A stretch of 64,000 nucleotides of DNA, from contig NZ_JAQSDH010000033.1 in assembly GCF_029945805.1 (NCBI RefSeq), positions 124,001 through 188,000 on the forward strand. Direction: 5' to 3'. Numbering within the stretch: the first letter of the stretch is position 1; every line of letters starts with the position of its first letter. The stretch is from Flavobacterium sp. Its GTDB lineage: Bacteria > Bacteroidota > Bacteroidia > Flavobacteriales > Flavobacteriaceae. A model generated the notes under the pieces. The model was given only the letters and a program-made list of their open reading frames with translations. It had not been told where the DNA came from and made no database searches. The translations under genes and the position numbers were made by a program. Shown in pieces: positions 43,093-51,602 of the stretch.

Positions 43093-43923
43093 ATGGGATT
43101 ATTTAAAAGAAATCCTTTTGGACATATACTCTTCGTAAAAAAATGGTTGATTCGTATTTTTGGCGCTATTACCCACAGACGCTATAGGGGCTTCAATGAG
43201 TTAAAGATTGAAGGTTCCGAAATTATTGCGGGTCTGCCCGATAAAAATGTACTGTTCATTTCGAACCATCAAACCTATTTTGCCGATGTGGTAGCGATGT
43301 TTCATGTGTTTAATGCCAGTCTTTCCGGAAGAAACGACAGTATTAAGAATGTAGGTTATTTGTGGCAGCCGAAAATGAACATCTATTACGTTGCGGCAAG
43401 TGAAACCATGAAAGCAGGATTGTTACCGAGAATTTTGGCTTATGCAGGCTCTATTTCTGTTGAAAGAACTTGGCGTGCTGGCGGGAAAGATGTTGAAGAG
43501 AAACGCGAGATTAATCCAAATGATACTGAAAATATTAGGATTGCGCTGGAAGATGGCTGGGTAATCACCTTTCCTCAGGGAACGACCAAGTCTTTCAAAC
43601 CAGTTCGTAAAGGAACAGCGCACATCATCAAGCAGTATAAACCTATAGTTGTGCCCATAGTTATTGACGGTTTTCGCCGTTCATTCGACAAAAAGGGATT
43701 GCGCATGAAAAAGAAAAACATCCTGCAATCGTTTATCATTAAGGAACCTTTAATTATTGACTATGACAACGAAACGGTTGAAGAGATTGTAGAAAAAATT
43801 GAATATGCTATTGAACAACATCAGTCGTTTCTAAAAGTGATTCCTGCCGAGGAAATTGAAGAACACGACCGCCTGAATAAACTGCGGAAATGGAATGTAG
43901 ATAAAAAGAATATCTCTGTGTAA
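43093..43923 (+). CDS. 1-acyl-sn-glycerol-3-phosphate acyltransferase-like (LPLAT) protein
   Basis: 276 residues. The acyltransferase box HxxxxD is NHQTYFADV, followed by GSISVERTWRAGGKD and the FPQGTTKSFKPVRKG motif (FPEGTxxR-like), then IKQYKPIVVPIVIDGF. An N-terminal helix anchors it. It likely makes phosphatidic acid or remodels phospholipids. The start MGLFKRNPFGHIL is distinctive for this Flavobacteriaceae subfamily. Confidence 0.9.
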   Translation: MGLFKRNPFGHILFVKKWLIRIFGAITHRRYRGFNELKIEGSEIIAGLPDKNVLFISNHQTYFADVVAMFHVFNASLSGRNDSIKNVGYLWQPKMNIYYVAASETMKAGLLPRILAYAGSISVERTWRAGGKDVEEKREINPNDTENIRIALEDGWVITFPQGTTKSFKPVRKGTAHIIKQYKPIVVPIVIDGFRRSFDKKGLRMKKKNILQSFIIKEPLIIDYDNETVEEIVEKIEYAIEQHQSFLKVIPAEEIEEHDRLNKLRKWNVDKKNISV

Positions 43924-43983
43924 TGATGTAATTTTCTTTGGGGTTGATGACATTTTTAAAAAACACTAACGATTACTATATAG

Positions 43984-44412
43984 TTAAATCTTAACCAAAT
44001 CAACGCGTTCCATAAATGGGATTGCAGATTTCAAGAATCTGAGTTGGGTTTTAACTAGTTTATCCGATGGGGCTCTGTGAGATTTGGTTAGAAACCGTGC
44101 TTTGGTAGCCGTAAAATCTACCATATTTTTTTCATCAATATCTTTTTGCTTGTCAGATGAAAATACAACTACATTGTCCTTTACTGTCCAAGTTCCTTTT
44201 CCGTATTGATTAAGTGTAGATGGAATTCGATGATTGATGTTTAAATAATAGTGGAATACAAAACTTCCATCTTCGTTTAAAGTCAATTTATATTCAATTA
44301 CATCGCCTTCGTTGCTTGGAAGTGAAAGGGCGTAATTCCCAGCCACTTTATCTGATTGTGCCACTATTGCTGCACTAGTTAGTAAAATTAAAAAGGTAAG
44401 TAGTGTTTTCAT
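43984..44412 (-). CDS. Secreted hypothetical protein
   Basis: 142 residues from ATG 44412 (the frame extends to 44466 without a signal). Signal peptide MKTLLTFLILLTSAAIVAQ. The mature domain has strand-turn text GNYALSLPSNEGDVIEYKLT then DGSFVFHYYLNINHRIPST and KGTWTVKDNVVVFSSD, consistent with a small beta-barrel or lipocalin-like fold. No known function. Similar secreted genes cluster here. Confidence 0.78.
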   Translation of the reverse strand: MKTLLTFLILLTSAAIVAQSDKVAGNYALSLPSNEGDVIEYKLTLNEDGSFVFHYYLNINHRIPSTLNQYGKGTWTVKDNVVVFSSDKQKDIDEKNMVDFTATKARFLTKSHRAPSDKLVKTQLRFLKSAIPFMERVDLVKI

Positions 44413-44539
44413 AATTTGTTGTTTTTTGATGGTGGAATGAGCTATTTGGTTTGTAGAACCAGGCAAAAGGATTCGCGCGGGAGCGGCGAACTTACAACAA
44501 AATTCGCAGTTGCTCTAAACGGCTGTAGGCAATAGTTTT

Positions 44540-44962
44540 TTATTCTATTATTTCATAAAATGTTACGTATTCTAATTTTTCATTATTTTCTTCTTTTCCA
44601 ATAATTGAATTTTCAGATATTTCGAAATCTCCAAATTCTGTGAAATTTTGGATATGAATTTTAGAATTTTTTATGGACCAAGTTGATGATTTATTATTTT
44701 TTTTAGCATTTTCTTCATATAATTTTTCACGTTGAGTTGTTGTGCAATTTGCATCTACAAAGTATTTTATAATTACATTTTTATTCTCAAATGATATTGT
44801 ACAGAAGGTTTTAATCGTACAACCACCATCATTAAATTCCTTACAGGATTTAGATATCAGAGCTTTATACGATTTTCCAATAATATTTTTTTGAGAAAAA
44901 ATAAGTGTATTATTCATTAAAAAGAATAATAATAGGAATTTTAGAAAGTTTAATTTTTTCAA
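44540..44962 (-). CDS. Secreted hypothetical protein with four cysteines
   Basis: 140 residues. Signal peptide MKKLNFLKFLLLFFLMNNTL then IFSQ. The mature part has four Cys (SKSCKEFNDGGC, KTFC, DANC) likely to form disulfides and a pattern TWSIKNSKIHIQNFTEFGDF similar to the previous gene (TWTVKDNVVVF). The two may be distant paralogues. Function unknown. Confidence 0.75.
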   Translation of the reverse strand: MKKLNFLKFLLLFFLMNNTLIFSQKNIIGKSYKALISKSCKEFNDGGCTIKTFCTISFENKNVIIKYFVDANCTTTQREKLYEENAKKNNKSSTWSIKNSKIHIQNFTEFGDFEISENSIIGKEENNEKLEYVTFYEIIE

Positions 44963-45382
44963 TTTCTGTTATTTTAGATACTTAAATTCTCCCATCTGCG
45001 GTAATATTACTGCCAAGTAGTATGTACACGTTAAAGCTTCCAAACTTTATCTAGTTTCTATCACGTTTTATACTATAGCGTTCATCAAACTTAAACAAAT
45101 AATTACTAATTTTCTCTTTTTGGATCTACTTAAGGCTCTAGAGTCAGGAAATCAACTTAATAGTGCAACAAATAGGAATCAGAACCTCTTTCAAAATCCT
45201 CAGATGCATAAAATTGACTTTGAGAAGATTTAGGATAAGGGTTCGATGTGCTTGCAAATAAGTATGAAGTGCATTCTTGGTTGTCAGTTGCTTTTTGCTA
45301 TGAGTCCGAAGCTCGTTCCGAGGCTGGGAGGCCCAATAAATGCTCGAAAATTGGGTTTTTGACTGCTATGCATTATATCCAT
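44963..45382. other. Gene-free stretch with possible coding remnant
   Basis: No intact gene is seen in about 420 bp. On the minus strand 45157-45297 is an open 46-codon stretch without a start (TDNQECTSYLFASTSNPYPK, then SQFYASEDFERGSDSYLLHY) that reads like a protein C-terminus, perhaps the tail of a lost gene. A GC-richer patch at 45305-45340 (CGTTCCGAGGCTGGGAGG) differs from the surroundings. I cannot assign either. Confidence 0.4.
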
Positions 45383-45412
45383 AATAAAATCCCGAACGAT
45401 CGGGATTTTATT
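45383..45412 (-). terminator. Terminator of the alpha/beta-hydrolase gene
   Basis: A perfect palindrome: AATAAAATCCCGA (45383-45395), loop ACGA, TCGGGATTTTATT (45400-45412). It lies seven nt past the hydrolase stop on the minus strand. Confidence 0.88.
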
Positions 45413-45418
45413 TAGTTG

Positions 45419-46381
45419 TTACTTCTTTAAAAAATCGCTTAATAAAGCAAAGAGTTTCGCTCGTTCTTCAATCTGCGGATTGTGACCGCTTAGTTCAAAC
45501 ATTACAAATTGCGCTTGCGGACAGTACGCTTTGTATTTTACCATCATACTCGGTACAGCAACGCGATCGTATCGTCCACCATAAATAAGGATAGGCATTT
45601 TGAGGTCTTTTAGTTGCTGGCGGTAATCAAAATTTCCTATATCATTCCCTACATAAAAATCGCCATCTTTCCCCACCATTTGATAATATAAAGCGGAATT
45701 GAATGCATTGGGATAGGGTTTGCCCGTTCCTCGTTTTGAAAAATTATCGGGATTATAGGCATATAGAAAACCGTACGGTACTTTGCCGCAAATTTCACCA
45801 TGTTTCGCGTCACTGCTAATGCCACCTTGCTCTCTGTATTTTATTAATTCATCCCAAACTTCCGGATAGTTTACCTTGATTTCGTGGTTGCTGTTATTAT
45901 CGTTTTCCTGCCACATTACAAAACTGTGAAAACCATTGGCAATAACTAGATGACTTACATTTTGTCCATATTTTACAGCATAACCTTGCGCTACCAAACT
46001 TCCATAAGAGTGACCTAACAGACTTACTTTTTTAAGATTCATGGCTTTTCTCAGCCCTTCAATATCTTCAATATCTCTATCTAATGAATATTCTTTTACA
46101 TCCTTTGCAATATCTGATTTTCCGCGACCAAAGCCATCAAAAAAGATTAGTTGTACATTGGTTTTTACACTCAGGGAATCAAAAGATCGCAATCCTTTGT
46201 GAGCACCTCCGGGACCACCCGAAATCAGAATCATTGGTTCGCCGGTTCCTACCGTGACTACCCAAAGGTTGGCACCATTTACTTTATAATATTTTCCATC
46301 CTTTTCACTATCTGGAAATTGTTGAGCAGATAAGTAAGTACTAAATAATAATAACGAGATCAGTATAATATTGTTTTTCAC
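45419..46381 (-). CDS. Secreted alpha/beta hydrolase (prolyl-aminopeptidase-like)
   Basis: 320 residues. Signal peptide MKNNIILISLLLFSTYLSAQ. The oxyanion-hole motif GGPGGAHKGLRSFDS and nucleophile elbow GHSYGSLVA (Ser) are present, with Asp in GGRYDRVAVPSMM and His in SGHNPQIEERAKLF. This layout is that of proline iminopeptidase-type hydrolases (S33), but the substrate is unknown. It is exported, unlike most members. Confidence 0.9.
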   Translation of the reverse strand: MKNNIILISLLLFSTYLSAQQFPDSEKDGKYYKVNGANLWVVTVGTGEPMILISGGPGGAHKGLRSFDSLSVKTNVQLIFFDGFGRGKSDIAKDVKEYSLDRDIEDIEGLRKAMNLKKVSLLGHSYGSLVAQGYAVKYGQNVSHLVIANGFHSFVMWQENDNNSNHEIKVNYPEVWDELIKYREQGGISSDAKHGEICGKVPYGFLYAYNPDNFSKRGTGKPYPNAFNSALYYQMVGKDGDFYVGNDIGNFDYRQQLKDLKMPILIYGGRYDRVAVPSMMVKYKAYCPQAQFVMFELSGHNPQIEERAKLFALLSDFLKK

Positions 46382-46429
46382 TGGGTAAAAAGTTTAGTTT
46401 GATTATAAAGTCTTACAAACATAATAAAA

Positions 46430-46453
46430 ATCCCGTCGCATTGAAGACGGGAT
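46430..46453 (-). terminator. Terminator of the sigma/membrane-protein operon
   Basis: ATCCCGTC (46430-46437) pairs with GACGGGAT (46446-46453) around eight bases; on the minus strand a T-run follows. Confidence 0.8.
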
Positions 46454-46464
46454 ATGATTTTTAT

Positions 46465-47103
46465 TTACAAATCTATTTTCTTTAATTCTTTATAATTGTG
46501 ATTCAGTTTTCGGAGTAGAATTCCGTACAACAATCGGTAGAAAATCCAAAACAAACCTATAACAATCACTGTTGCTAAAAGTATTATGCCAACCGTTATC
46601 CAAATTGTATGGTAACTTTCTTCACGCGCAATTTTGTCTGCTATTAGTTTCATTTGAGGATTGAAAACAAATTGCAATATAAAGCCTATAATCAAACTGA
46701 CTACTGCCATTCCCAAGTTATACCATACATAATATTGGACGGTTCTTCGGGTTTTCAAAATGTCCTGCATTAGTTGTTTCGTAGAAGCAGTGGTGGTAAT
46801 CTTGATATAATTTTTATAAAAAGAATAGATGAAGCCTAATATTACAACGTAATTAATAAAATTCCACACCTTAAAATAAATGATAGTATTTTCGGCATGA
46901 AGTTTTTTTAAAAAGTCATCGGTATTCCAAATCACACTAATGAGTGTCCAAAATAATACTTCTACAATACTGATAATCAAAATCCATTTCACAATAGATG
47001 ATGATTTGGTATGCAGCATTTTATAGATATCGGTTTCAGAAACCTGCTCATATTCATGAGTGTCTTTCTGCCACGCTTTTTTTAATAAATCCAACTCTTC
47101 CAT
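46465..47103 (-). CDS. Putative membrane anti-sigma or regulator partner
   Basis: 212 residues from ATG 47103 (GTG 47109 also possible). A cytoplasmic N-terminal helix (MEELDLLKKAWQKDTHEYE) is followed by four membrane helices (SIVKWILIISIVEVLFWTLI, FKVWNFINYVVILGFIYSFY, VWYNLGMAVVSLIIGFILQF, TIWITVGIILLATVIVIGLF). It starts at the sigma stop. The short N-terminal helix next to a sigma gene is typical of multi-pass anti-sigma candidates, although no zinc or ASD motif is seen. Confidence 0.75.
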   Translation of the reverse strand: MEELDLLKKAWQKDTHEYEQVSETDIYKMLHTKSSSIVKWILIISIVEVLFWTLISVIWNTDDFLKKLHAENTIIYFKVWNFINYVVILGFIYSFYKNYIKITTTASTKQLMQDILKTRRTVQYYVWYNLGMAVVSLIIGFILQFVFNPQMKLIADKIAREESYHTIWITVGIILLATVIVIGLFWIFYRLLYGILLRKLNHNYKELKKIDL

Positions 47104-47108
47104 AATCA

Positions 47109-47603
47109 CTAGGGATTTAATATTTTTTTTAATTTTCCTTTTATTCTGTTCATTTTGACGCGGGCATTTACTTCAGTAATTCCCAATGTTTCTGATATTT
47201 CTGTATAATCTTTATCTTCTAAATACAAAAACACCAAGGCTTTTTCAATATCATTCAATTGTTGCACCGCCTGATACATCAATTTGATTTGTTCCTCTTC
47301 TTCAAAGTTGTACTCTTCTTGGGATAAGAAATGTTTTTGGCCTTCATAAGGTGTTGTAGGAACTCTGCGGGTACTCTTTCTATAAAGTGTTATGGCAGTA
47401 TTTAAGGCTACACGATAAGCCCAAGTTGAGAATTTAGATTCACCTCTAAATTTAGGGAAGGCTTTCCACAGCTGAATAGTTACTTCCTGAAACAAATCTT
47501 TATGCGCATCTTCATCATTGGTATACAGCCTACAGATCTTATGGATAATGTTCTGGTTTTCCTTTAATTGTTTTACAAATAGTTGTTCCAAGTGTTCACT
47601 CAT
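47109..47603 (-). CDS. ECF-type RNA polymerase sigma factor
   Basis: 164 residues. Region 2 has NIIHKICRLYTNDEDAHKDL followed by FRGESKFSTWAYRVALNTAI; region 4 has LNDIEKALVFLYLEDKDYTE followed by ISETLGITEVNARVKMNRIK. A TGTAAC-N15-TATACT sequence upstream suggests autoregulation. It is co-transcribed with the membrane partner. It is a separate sigma from those at 3263 and 51051. Confidence 0.93.
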   Translation of the reverse strand: MSEHLEQLFVKQLKENQNIIHKICRLYTNDEDAHKDLFQEVTIQLWKAFPKFRGESKFSTWAYRVALNTAITLYRKSTRRVPTTPYEGQKHFLSQEEYNFEEEEQIKLMYQAVQQLNDIEKALVFLYLEDKDYTEISETLGITEVNARVKMNRIKGKLKKILNP

Positions 47604-47612
47604 AGCCAGGTT

Positions 47613-47639
47613 AGTATAGGTAAAATGGATTTTGTTACA
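47613..47639 (-). promoter_or_regulatory. Candidate ECF-sigma promoter (autoregulatory)
   Basis: On the minus strand TGTAAC (47639-47634), 15 nt, then TATACT (47618-47613), ten nt before the sigma ATG. The same spacing and box appear before the lipoprotein gene at 26527. Confidence 0.45.
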
Positions 47640-47657
47640 GTTGTAAAACTACGAAAT

Positions 47658-47820
47658 TCAAAAGCCAATATCAAAAAGCAATATCAAAAAGCAATGTCAA
47701 AAAGCAATATCAAAAAGCAATATCAAAAATCAATATCAAAAATCAATATCAAAAAGCAATGTCAAACTTCTAATTTCCATTTTCTAACTTCTAACTTCTA
47801 ATTTCTGACTTCTAATTTCT
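47658..47820 (+). repeat. Tandem 13-bp array followed by CTTCTAATTT repeats
   Basis: Eight exact-length 13-bp units of TCAAAAAGCAATA (with GCC, TCA and ATG variants) run from 47658 to 47761. After a TCAAA partial, a CTTCTAATTT-like array continues to 47820. The array forms the leader of the CvfB gene and ends at its -7 box TATCTTTG (47820-47827). A frame of 72 codons through it is an artefact. Confidence 0.85.
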
Positions 47821-47852
47821 ATCTTTGTCCCACAAAATTACAAGCATACATC

Positions 47853-48683
47853 ATGGAAATAGGACATTACAATACACTCAAAATTGACAGAGAAACCAAA
47901 GTCGGACTTTTTTTAACCGATGGGAAAGACGATGTTTTATTACCGGTGAAATATGTTCCAAAGGAATATAACATAGGCGATGATCTTATTGTATTTGTAT
48001 ATCTTGACCATGAAGAACGACCGGTAGCTACTACATTAGAGCCGTATATTTTAATGGATGAATTTGGTTTACTTCGTGTAAATTATGTAAATAATTTTGG
48101 AGCTTTCATGGATTGGGGATTAGAAAAAGATTTGTTTGTTCCGTTTAAAGAGCAAGCACGTCCAATGGAAAAAGGAAAGCGTTACCTCGTTTTTGCTTTT
48201 ATGGATGAAAAAACCAACCGACTTATGGCATCAAGTAAAACCAATCAGTTTTTGAAAAATGATGAACTAACGGTTGCCGTTGGTGATGAAGTAGATCTAA
48301 TTATTTCGCATATCACCGAATTAGGAATCAACGTAATCATAAATGATATTCATAAAGGACTGTTGTATAAAGATCAGGTTTATGATGATATTAGAACCGG
48401 TGACCGAATGACAGGTTATATCAAAACCATTCGTCCTGATAATAAAATTGATGTTTCACTACAAAAATTGGGTTATGAAAACATTGAGCCAAACGCAGAA
48501 AAAATACTTGACGAACTTAAAGCCAGCCGAGGTTTCCTAAGATTGAACGATAACAGCCATCCAGAAGATATCAAGACGGTATTGAAGATGAGTAAAAAGA
48601 CTTTCAAAAAAGCGATTGGTTCACTTTATAAAGACAAACTCATCGAGATTAAAGAAGACGGAATTTATTTGGTGAAAGAATAA
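47853..48683 (+). CDS. CvfB/YitL-type S1 RNA-binding protein
   Basis: 276 residues. The N-terminal S1-like domain starts MEIGHYNTLKIDRETKVGLF, the second S1 domain has YVNNFGAFMDWGLEKDLFVP, a third region has HITELGINVIINDIHKGLLY, and the C-terminal winged helix is present (MSKKTFKKAIGSLYKDKLIE). CvfB proteins influence virulence and gene expression in Gram-positives; the role in Flavobacterium is unknown. Its leader is made of the 13-bp array. Confidence 0.92.
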   Translation: MEIGHYNTLKIDRETKVGLFLTDGKDDVLLPVKYVPKEYNIGDDLIVFVYLDHEERPVATTLEPYILMDEFGLLRVNYVNNFGAFMDWGLEKDLFVPFKEQARPMEKGKRYLVFAFMDEKTNRLMASSKTNQFLKNDELTVAVGDEVDLIISHITELGINVIINDIHKGLLYKDQVYDDIRTGDRMTGYIKTIRPDNKIDVSLQKLGYENIEPNAEKILDELKASRGFLRLNDNSHPEDIKTVLKMSKKTFKKAIGSLYKDKLIEIKEDGIYLVKE

Positions 48684-49916
48684 TTAGTGTCCAAGTTCCT
48701 GCAGTTCTTGTTCTGTTGGTACTGGAGTTTCAATTTCTGTTTTCTTTTTATAAAAAAGGCTACTCACCAGACTTAAAGTTGAGTAGGGTCTGTTTGAATA
48801 TTTATTTCCCAAGCACACCACTGTTACTGTATCTTTTCGCACTGGCACAAATGACGTATTGTTTCCATGCCACCAGCCGTTGTGATAAATCATTTTTTCA
48901 CTAGTAGGCGGCAAAAATCGCATACGCATTCCCAAGCCATAATCTTTGATGGGTTTTGCTACTTTTAAGGCGCTGTAACCAGAATACGCTTGCTGTAATA
49001 GTTCGGGTTTTAGAAAATCGGCAGAGTAGGTTGCCAAGTCAAATTTGACCAAATCTCTAGGAGTAGAATAAATATTTTTATCGCCATACAAATCATCAAA
49101 CTGATCCCAAGGGAATATATTATTTCCTCTGTATGATTTTGATGAAGTTTCCTTATCTGTACTGTAGTTGAAAACAGAAGTGTTTTTCATTCCCAAGGGT
49201 TTAAAAACCAATTCCTGCATCGCCATACGGTAATTCAATCCGGTAGCTTTTTCAATAATTAGTGCCAGAATAATATAATTGGTATTGCAATAATCAAAAC
49301 GCGTGTTGTTAGGACTAATGAGTTTAAACTTATTCTGAACCATCAAATTAAACACATCTTGATTGGTTAGGATTTTGCTCTTGTTCCAGTTTTTTTTCAT
49401 CAACTCTGGAAATTTAGAATAGTGCTGCAAACCACTGCGGTGATTAAGTAAAGTACGAATGGTTGTGTTGGGGTAAGGAAATTTAGGGAGCCAGTCTGTC
49501 ACCTTTTGATCCAGCGTGATATTATCCTGCTGCACTAATCTTAGAATTGCCGTCGCAGTCAATACTTTACTGACCGAAGCCAAATGTATTGGAGTTGTGG
49601 CTGTAATTTTTTCTCCCGTTTTGGCATTGGAAAAACCTTTATAATCTTCATAGAGAACACGACCATTTTTGACCACGATAAAGCCGCCACTATAAAACGG
49701 CGAGTTGATATTTTTGTTGTAAAAGGAATCGATAAAATGTTTTTTTTCTGCAATATAAGCTTCGGAAACCTTTCCCATTTTAATTGGAAATGTTGAGCTT
49801 ATATGTAAACTATCATCTGGTTTTTGTCCGATTGGTGCTGTTGTTTCTTCTCCTGTTTTTGGACTGGAAAAGAAGTATGTTATCAATAAAAGAAAGGCAA
49901 GTAGCGTAAACTTCAT
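48684..49916 (-). CDS. Secreted serine hydrolase (beta-lactamase/class C PBP fold)
   Basis: 410 residues. A signal peptide (MKFTLLAFLLLITYFFSS) precedes the domain. SxxK is SVSK in HLASVSKVLTATAILRL, the Tyr motif is YCNTNYIILALIIEKATG and HNG is in YHNGWWHGN. It is a paralogue-like relative of 39945-41012 but longer and without a lipobox. Substrate unknown. Its stop directly abuts the convergent CvfB gene stop. Confidence 0.9.
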   Translation of the reverse strand: MKFTLLAFLLLITYFFSSPKTGEETTAPIGQKPDDSLHISSTFPIKMGKVSEAYIAEKKHFIDSFYNKNINSPFYSGGFIVVKNGRVLYEDYKGFSNAKTGEKITATTPIHLASVSKVLTATAILRLVQQDNITLDQKVTDWLPKFPYPNTTIRTLLNHRSGLQHYSKFPELMKKNWNKSKILTNQDVFNLMVQNKFKLISPNNTRFDYCNTNYIILALIIEKATGLNYRMAMQELVFKPLGMKNTSVFNYSTDKETSSKSYRGNNIFPWDQFDDLYGDKNIYSTPRDLVKFDLATYSADFLKPELLQQAYSGYSALKVAKPIKDYGLGMRMRFLPPTSEKMIYHNGWWHGNNTSFVPVRKDTVTVVCLGNKYSNRPYSTLSLVSSLFYKKKTEIETPVPTEQELQELGH

Positions 49917-50005
49917 AATGAATGTAAAGTTTACAATTATAACACTATTTAGCCAAAATAAATACCTTTACTTTCTAAAGTTATCCCTGATTTATTAATA
50001 CTAAC

Positions 50006-50038
50006 AAACCTGGACAAGTTTTAACACAAGCCAGGTTT
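50006..50038 (-). terminator. Possible hairpin downstream of the TonB gene
   Basis: AAACCTGG (50006-50013) pairs with CCAGGTTT (50031-50038) with a 17-nt loop. The minus-strand tail has only a short T-run, so termination would be weak. Confidence 0.5.
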
Positions 50039-50073
50039 TAGGGCAAAAAAACACAAAAGAGGCTAACTGATTT

Positions 50074-50889
50074 CTAGAGAGCTACTTTGATCGGAAGAAG
50101 GTATTGCGTTCTTACTTTTTCACCGTCTTTATATCCCGGTTCCCATTTCACTTTTAGTTTTTTCAATACTTTGATAGCTTCTCGTTCCAAATTTTTATCA
50201 GAACCTCTAACGACTTTAATGTCGGTCATTGAGCCATCTCTTTCAATTACAAAAGCCATTATAACATTTACCGAGAATGAACTACTTTCAATTTCTTCTT
50301 TATCGATAGTGTTGCCAACGTATTGATAGAATTTTTCTATTCCGCCAGGATATTTCGGAAGTCGGTCCAATTCATTCGTTGTTACTGGTCCGTCTGGCTT
50401 ATCAGTCATTATAGTTCCAATGGTGTTTACTCCCGAAAGTGCTGGTGTGTCAATAGCTGGTCCGTTATCAGTTCCACTGCCTGTTGTTGTCGTTTGAGGT
50501 ACGATATCAGTGTTTTTTACAACGTCAACTTCTGTATCTGGATTTTTATCAGCAACATATTTTTTAAACTTATTTGGTGAATTGGCACTTGATGCTTGTT
50601 GAATAGGTTCTACTTTAGGCTTTACAATTTCAGGTTTCGGTTCCAAATCTATCGGTACAATTGTTGGACCTTTCGGAATACTAGCTATGGGTACATCTGG
50701 CATTTTTGTAAAGGAGGAGAAAATCATCCAGCCACCAACTAATACTAGCACTAAGGCAATACTACTAAAGAAGGCAATCAATGTAGTTCGGGAATTTTCC
50801 TGACGCAATTGGTAGGCGCCATAAGCTTTGTTTTTGTCTTCAAAAACTAGATTGATCCAGTTTTTTTCATAGATACTAACGTTTGACAT
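50074..50889 (-). CDS. Energy transducer TonB
   Basis: 271 residues. A short cytoplasmic N-terminus (YGAYQLRQENSRTT) is followed by one membrane helix (about 34-55, FFSSIALVLVLVGGWMIF). A periplasmic linker rich in Pro/Lys/Glu and a C-terminal TonB domain (MAFVIERDGSMTDIKVVRGS, then REAIKVLKKLKVKWEPGYKD) complete the protein. TonB transmits the proton-motive force to outer-membrane receptors. No ExbB/ExbD genes are adjacent. Confidence 0.93.
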   Translation of the reverse strand: MSNVSIYEKNWINLVFEDKNKAYGAYQLRQENSRTTLIAFFSSIALVLVLVGGWMIFSSFTKMPDVPIASIPKGPTIVPIDLEPKPEIVKPKVEPIQQASSANSPNKFKKYVADKNPDTEVDVVKNTDIVPQTTTTGSGTDNGPAIDTPALSGVNTIGTIMTDKPDGPVTTNELDRLPKYPGGIEKFYQYVGNTIDKEEIESSSFSVNVIMAFVIERDGSMTDIKVVRGSDKNLEREAIKVLKKLKVKWEPGYKDGEKVRTQYLLPIKVAL

Positions 50890-51050
50890 AATTCAATGGT
50901 TTTAAGTTAAGTATCAATGTTACATAAGCAGCAGTAATTTAGTATAAAACGCGGAAAATTATAGAATAGTATATATTTTGTTAATTATTTTAAAAATAAA
51001 ATAACAAAGCCTTAAAATGTTGAGGATTTATAAGGGTTTTAAGAAATGTA

Positions 51051-51602
51051 TTATTTCTTGTTTTCGATAATTTCTGCTAATAATTTTTTGGCGCGAAGCA
51101 ATTTAATCTTAACGTTGCTCAAAGGTTCGCCAAGTTGTTCAGCAATTTCCTGATAGCTCATTTCTTGAAAGTAACGCAACTGAATTACTTCTTGATAATG
51201 CGGTTTTAATTCCTTTATGAATTGCAATAAACGCGAAAGATTTTGCTCTGTAATCAAAGCATCTTCCACCGAGGGTGATGTATCGGCAATGTTGTAAGCC
51301 AATTGATCTTCTTCATCCGTAATCTCTACAAAAAGAGTCGATTTCTTTTTGCGTAGCATGTCAATATGGACATTTTTGGCAATAGCGATTAGCCAAGTAT
51401 TGAATTGAAAATCGGGGTTGTAAGTGGCAATTTTATCGAATGCTTTAGAGAAGGTTTCGATGGCAATATCTTCGGAATCGGTTTCGTTTTCGGTACGTTT
51501 TAGCATAAAGCCATACACTTCATTCCAGTAATGATCCAGAAGAAAAGTGAAGGCAACCTGATCGCCTTTCTTCGCTTTTTCTATGTATAGATTTATTTCC
51601 AA
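51051..51602 (-). CDS. RNA polymerase sigma factor, sigma-70 family
   Basis: 183 residues, starting with TTG at 51602 (MEINLYIEKAKKGDQVAFTF). Region 2 is NETDSEDIAIETFSKAFDKI and FNTWLIAIAKNVHIDMLRKK, region 4 is LRYFQEMSYQEIAEQLGEPL followed by SNVKIKLLRAKKLLAEI. Its start overlaps the end of the glycosyltransferase gene by ten nt, so it depends on translation of that gene. No anti-sigma is next to it. The third sigma in this window. Confidence 0.92.
   Translation of the reverse strand: MEINLYIEKAKKGDQVAFTFLLDHYWNEVYGFMLKRTENETDSEDIAIETFSKAFDKIATYNPDFQFNTWLIAIAKNVHIDMLRKKKSTLFVEITDEEDQLAYNIADTSPSVEDALITEQNLSRLLQFIKELKPHYQEVIQLRYFQEMSYQEIAEQLGEPLSNVKIKLLRAKKLLAEIIENKK

Noticed and set aside
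45305..45340. GC-rich patch as an insertion-sequence end
   Set aside because: No inverted repeat, target duplication or transposase text nearby.
47583..47801. 72-codon frame running through the 13-bp array
   Set aside because: Its sequence is only the translated tandem repeat and it starts inside the divergent sigma gene.
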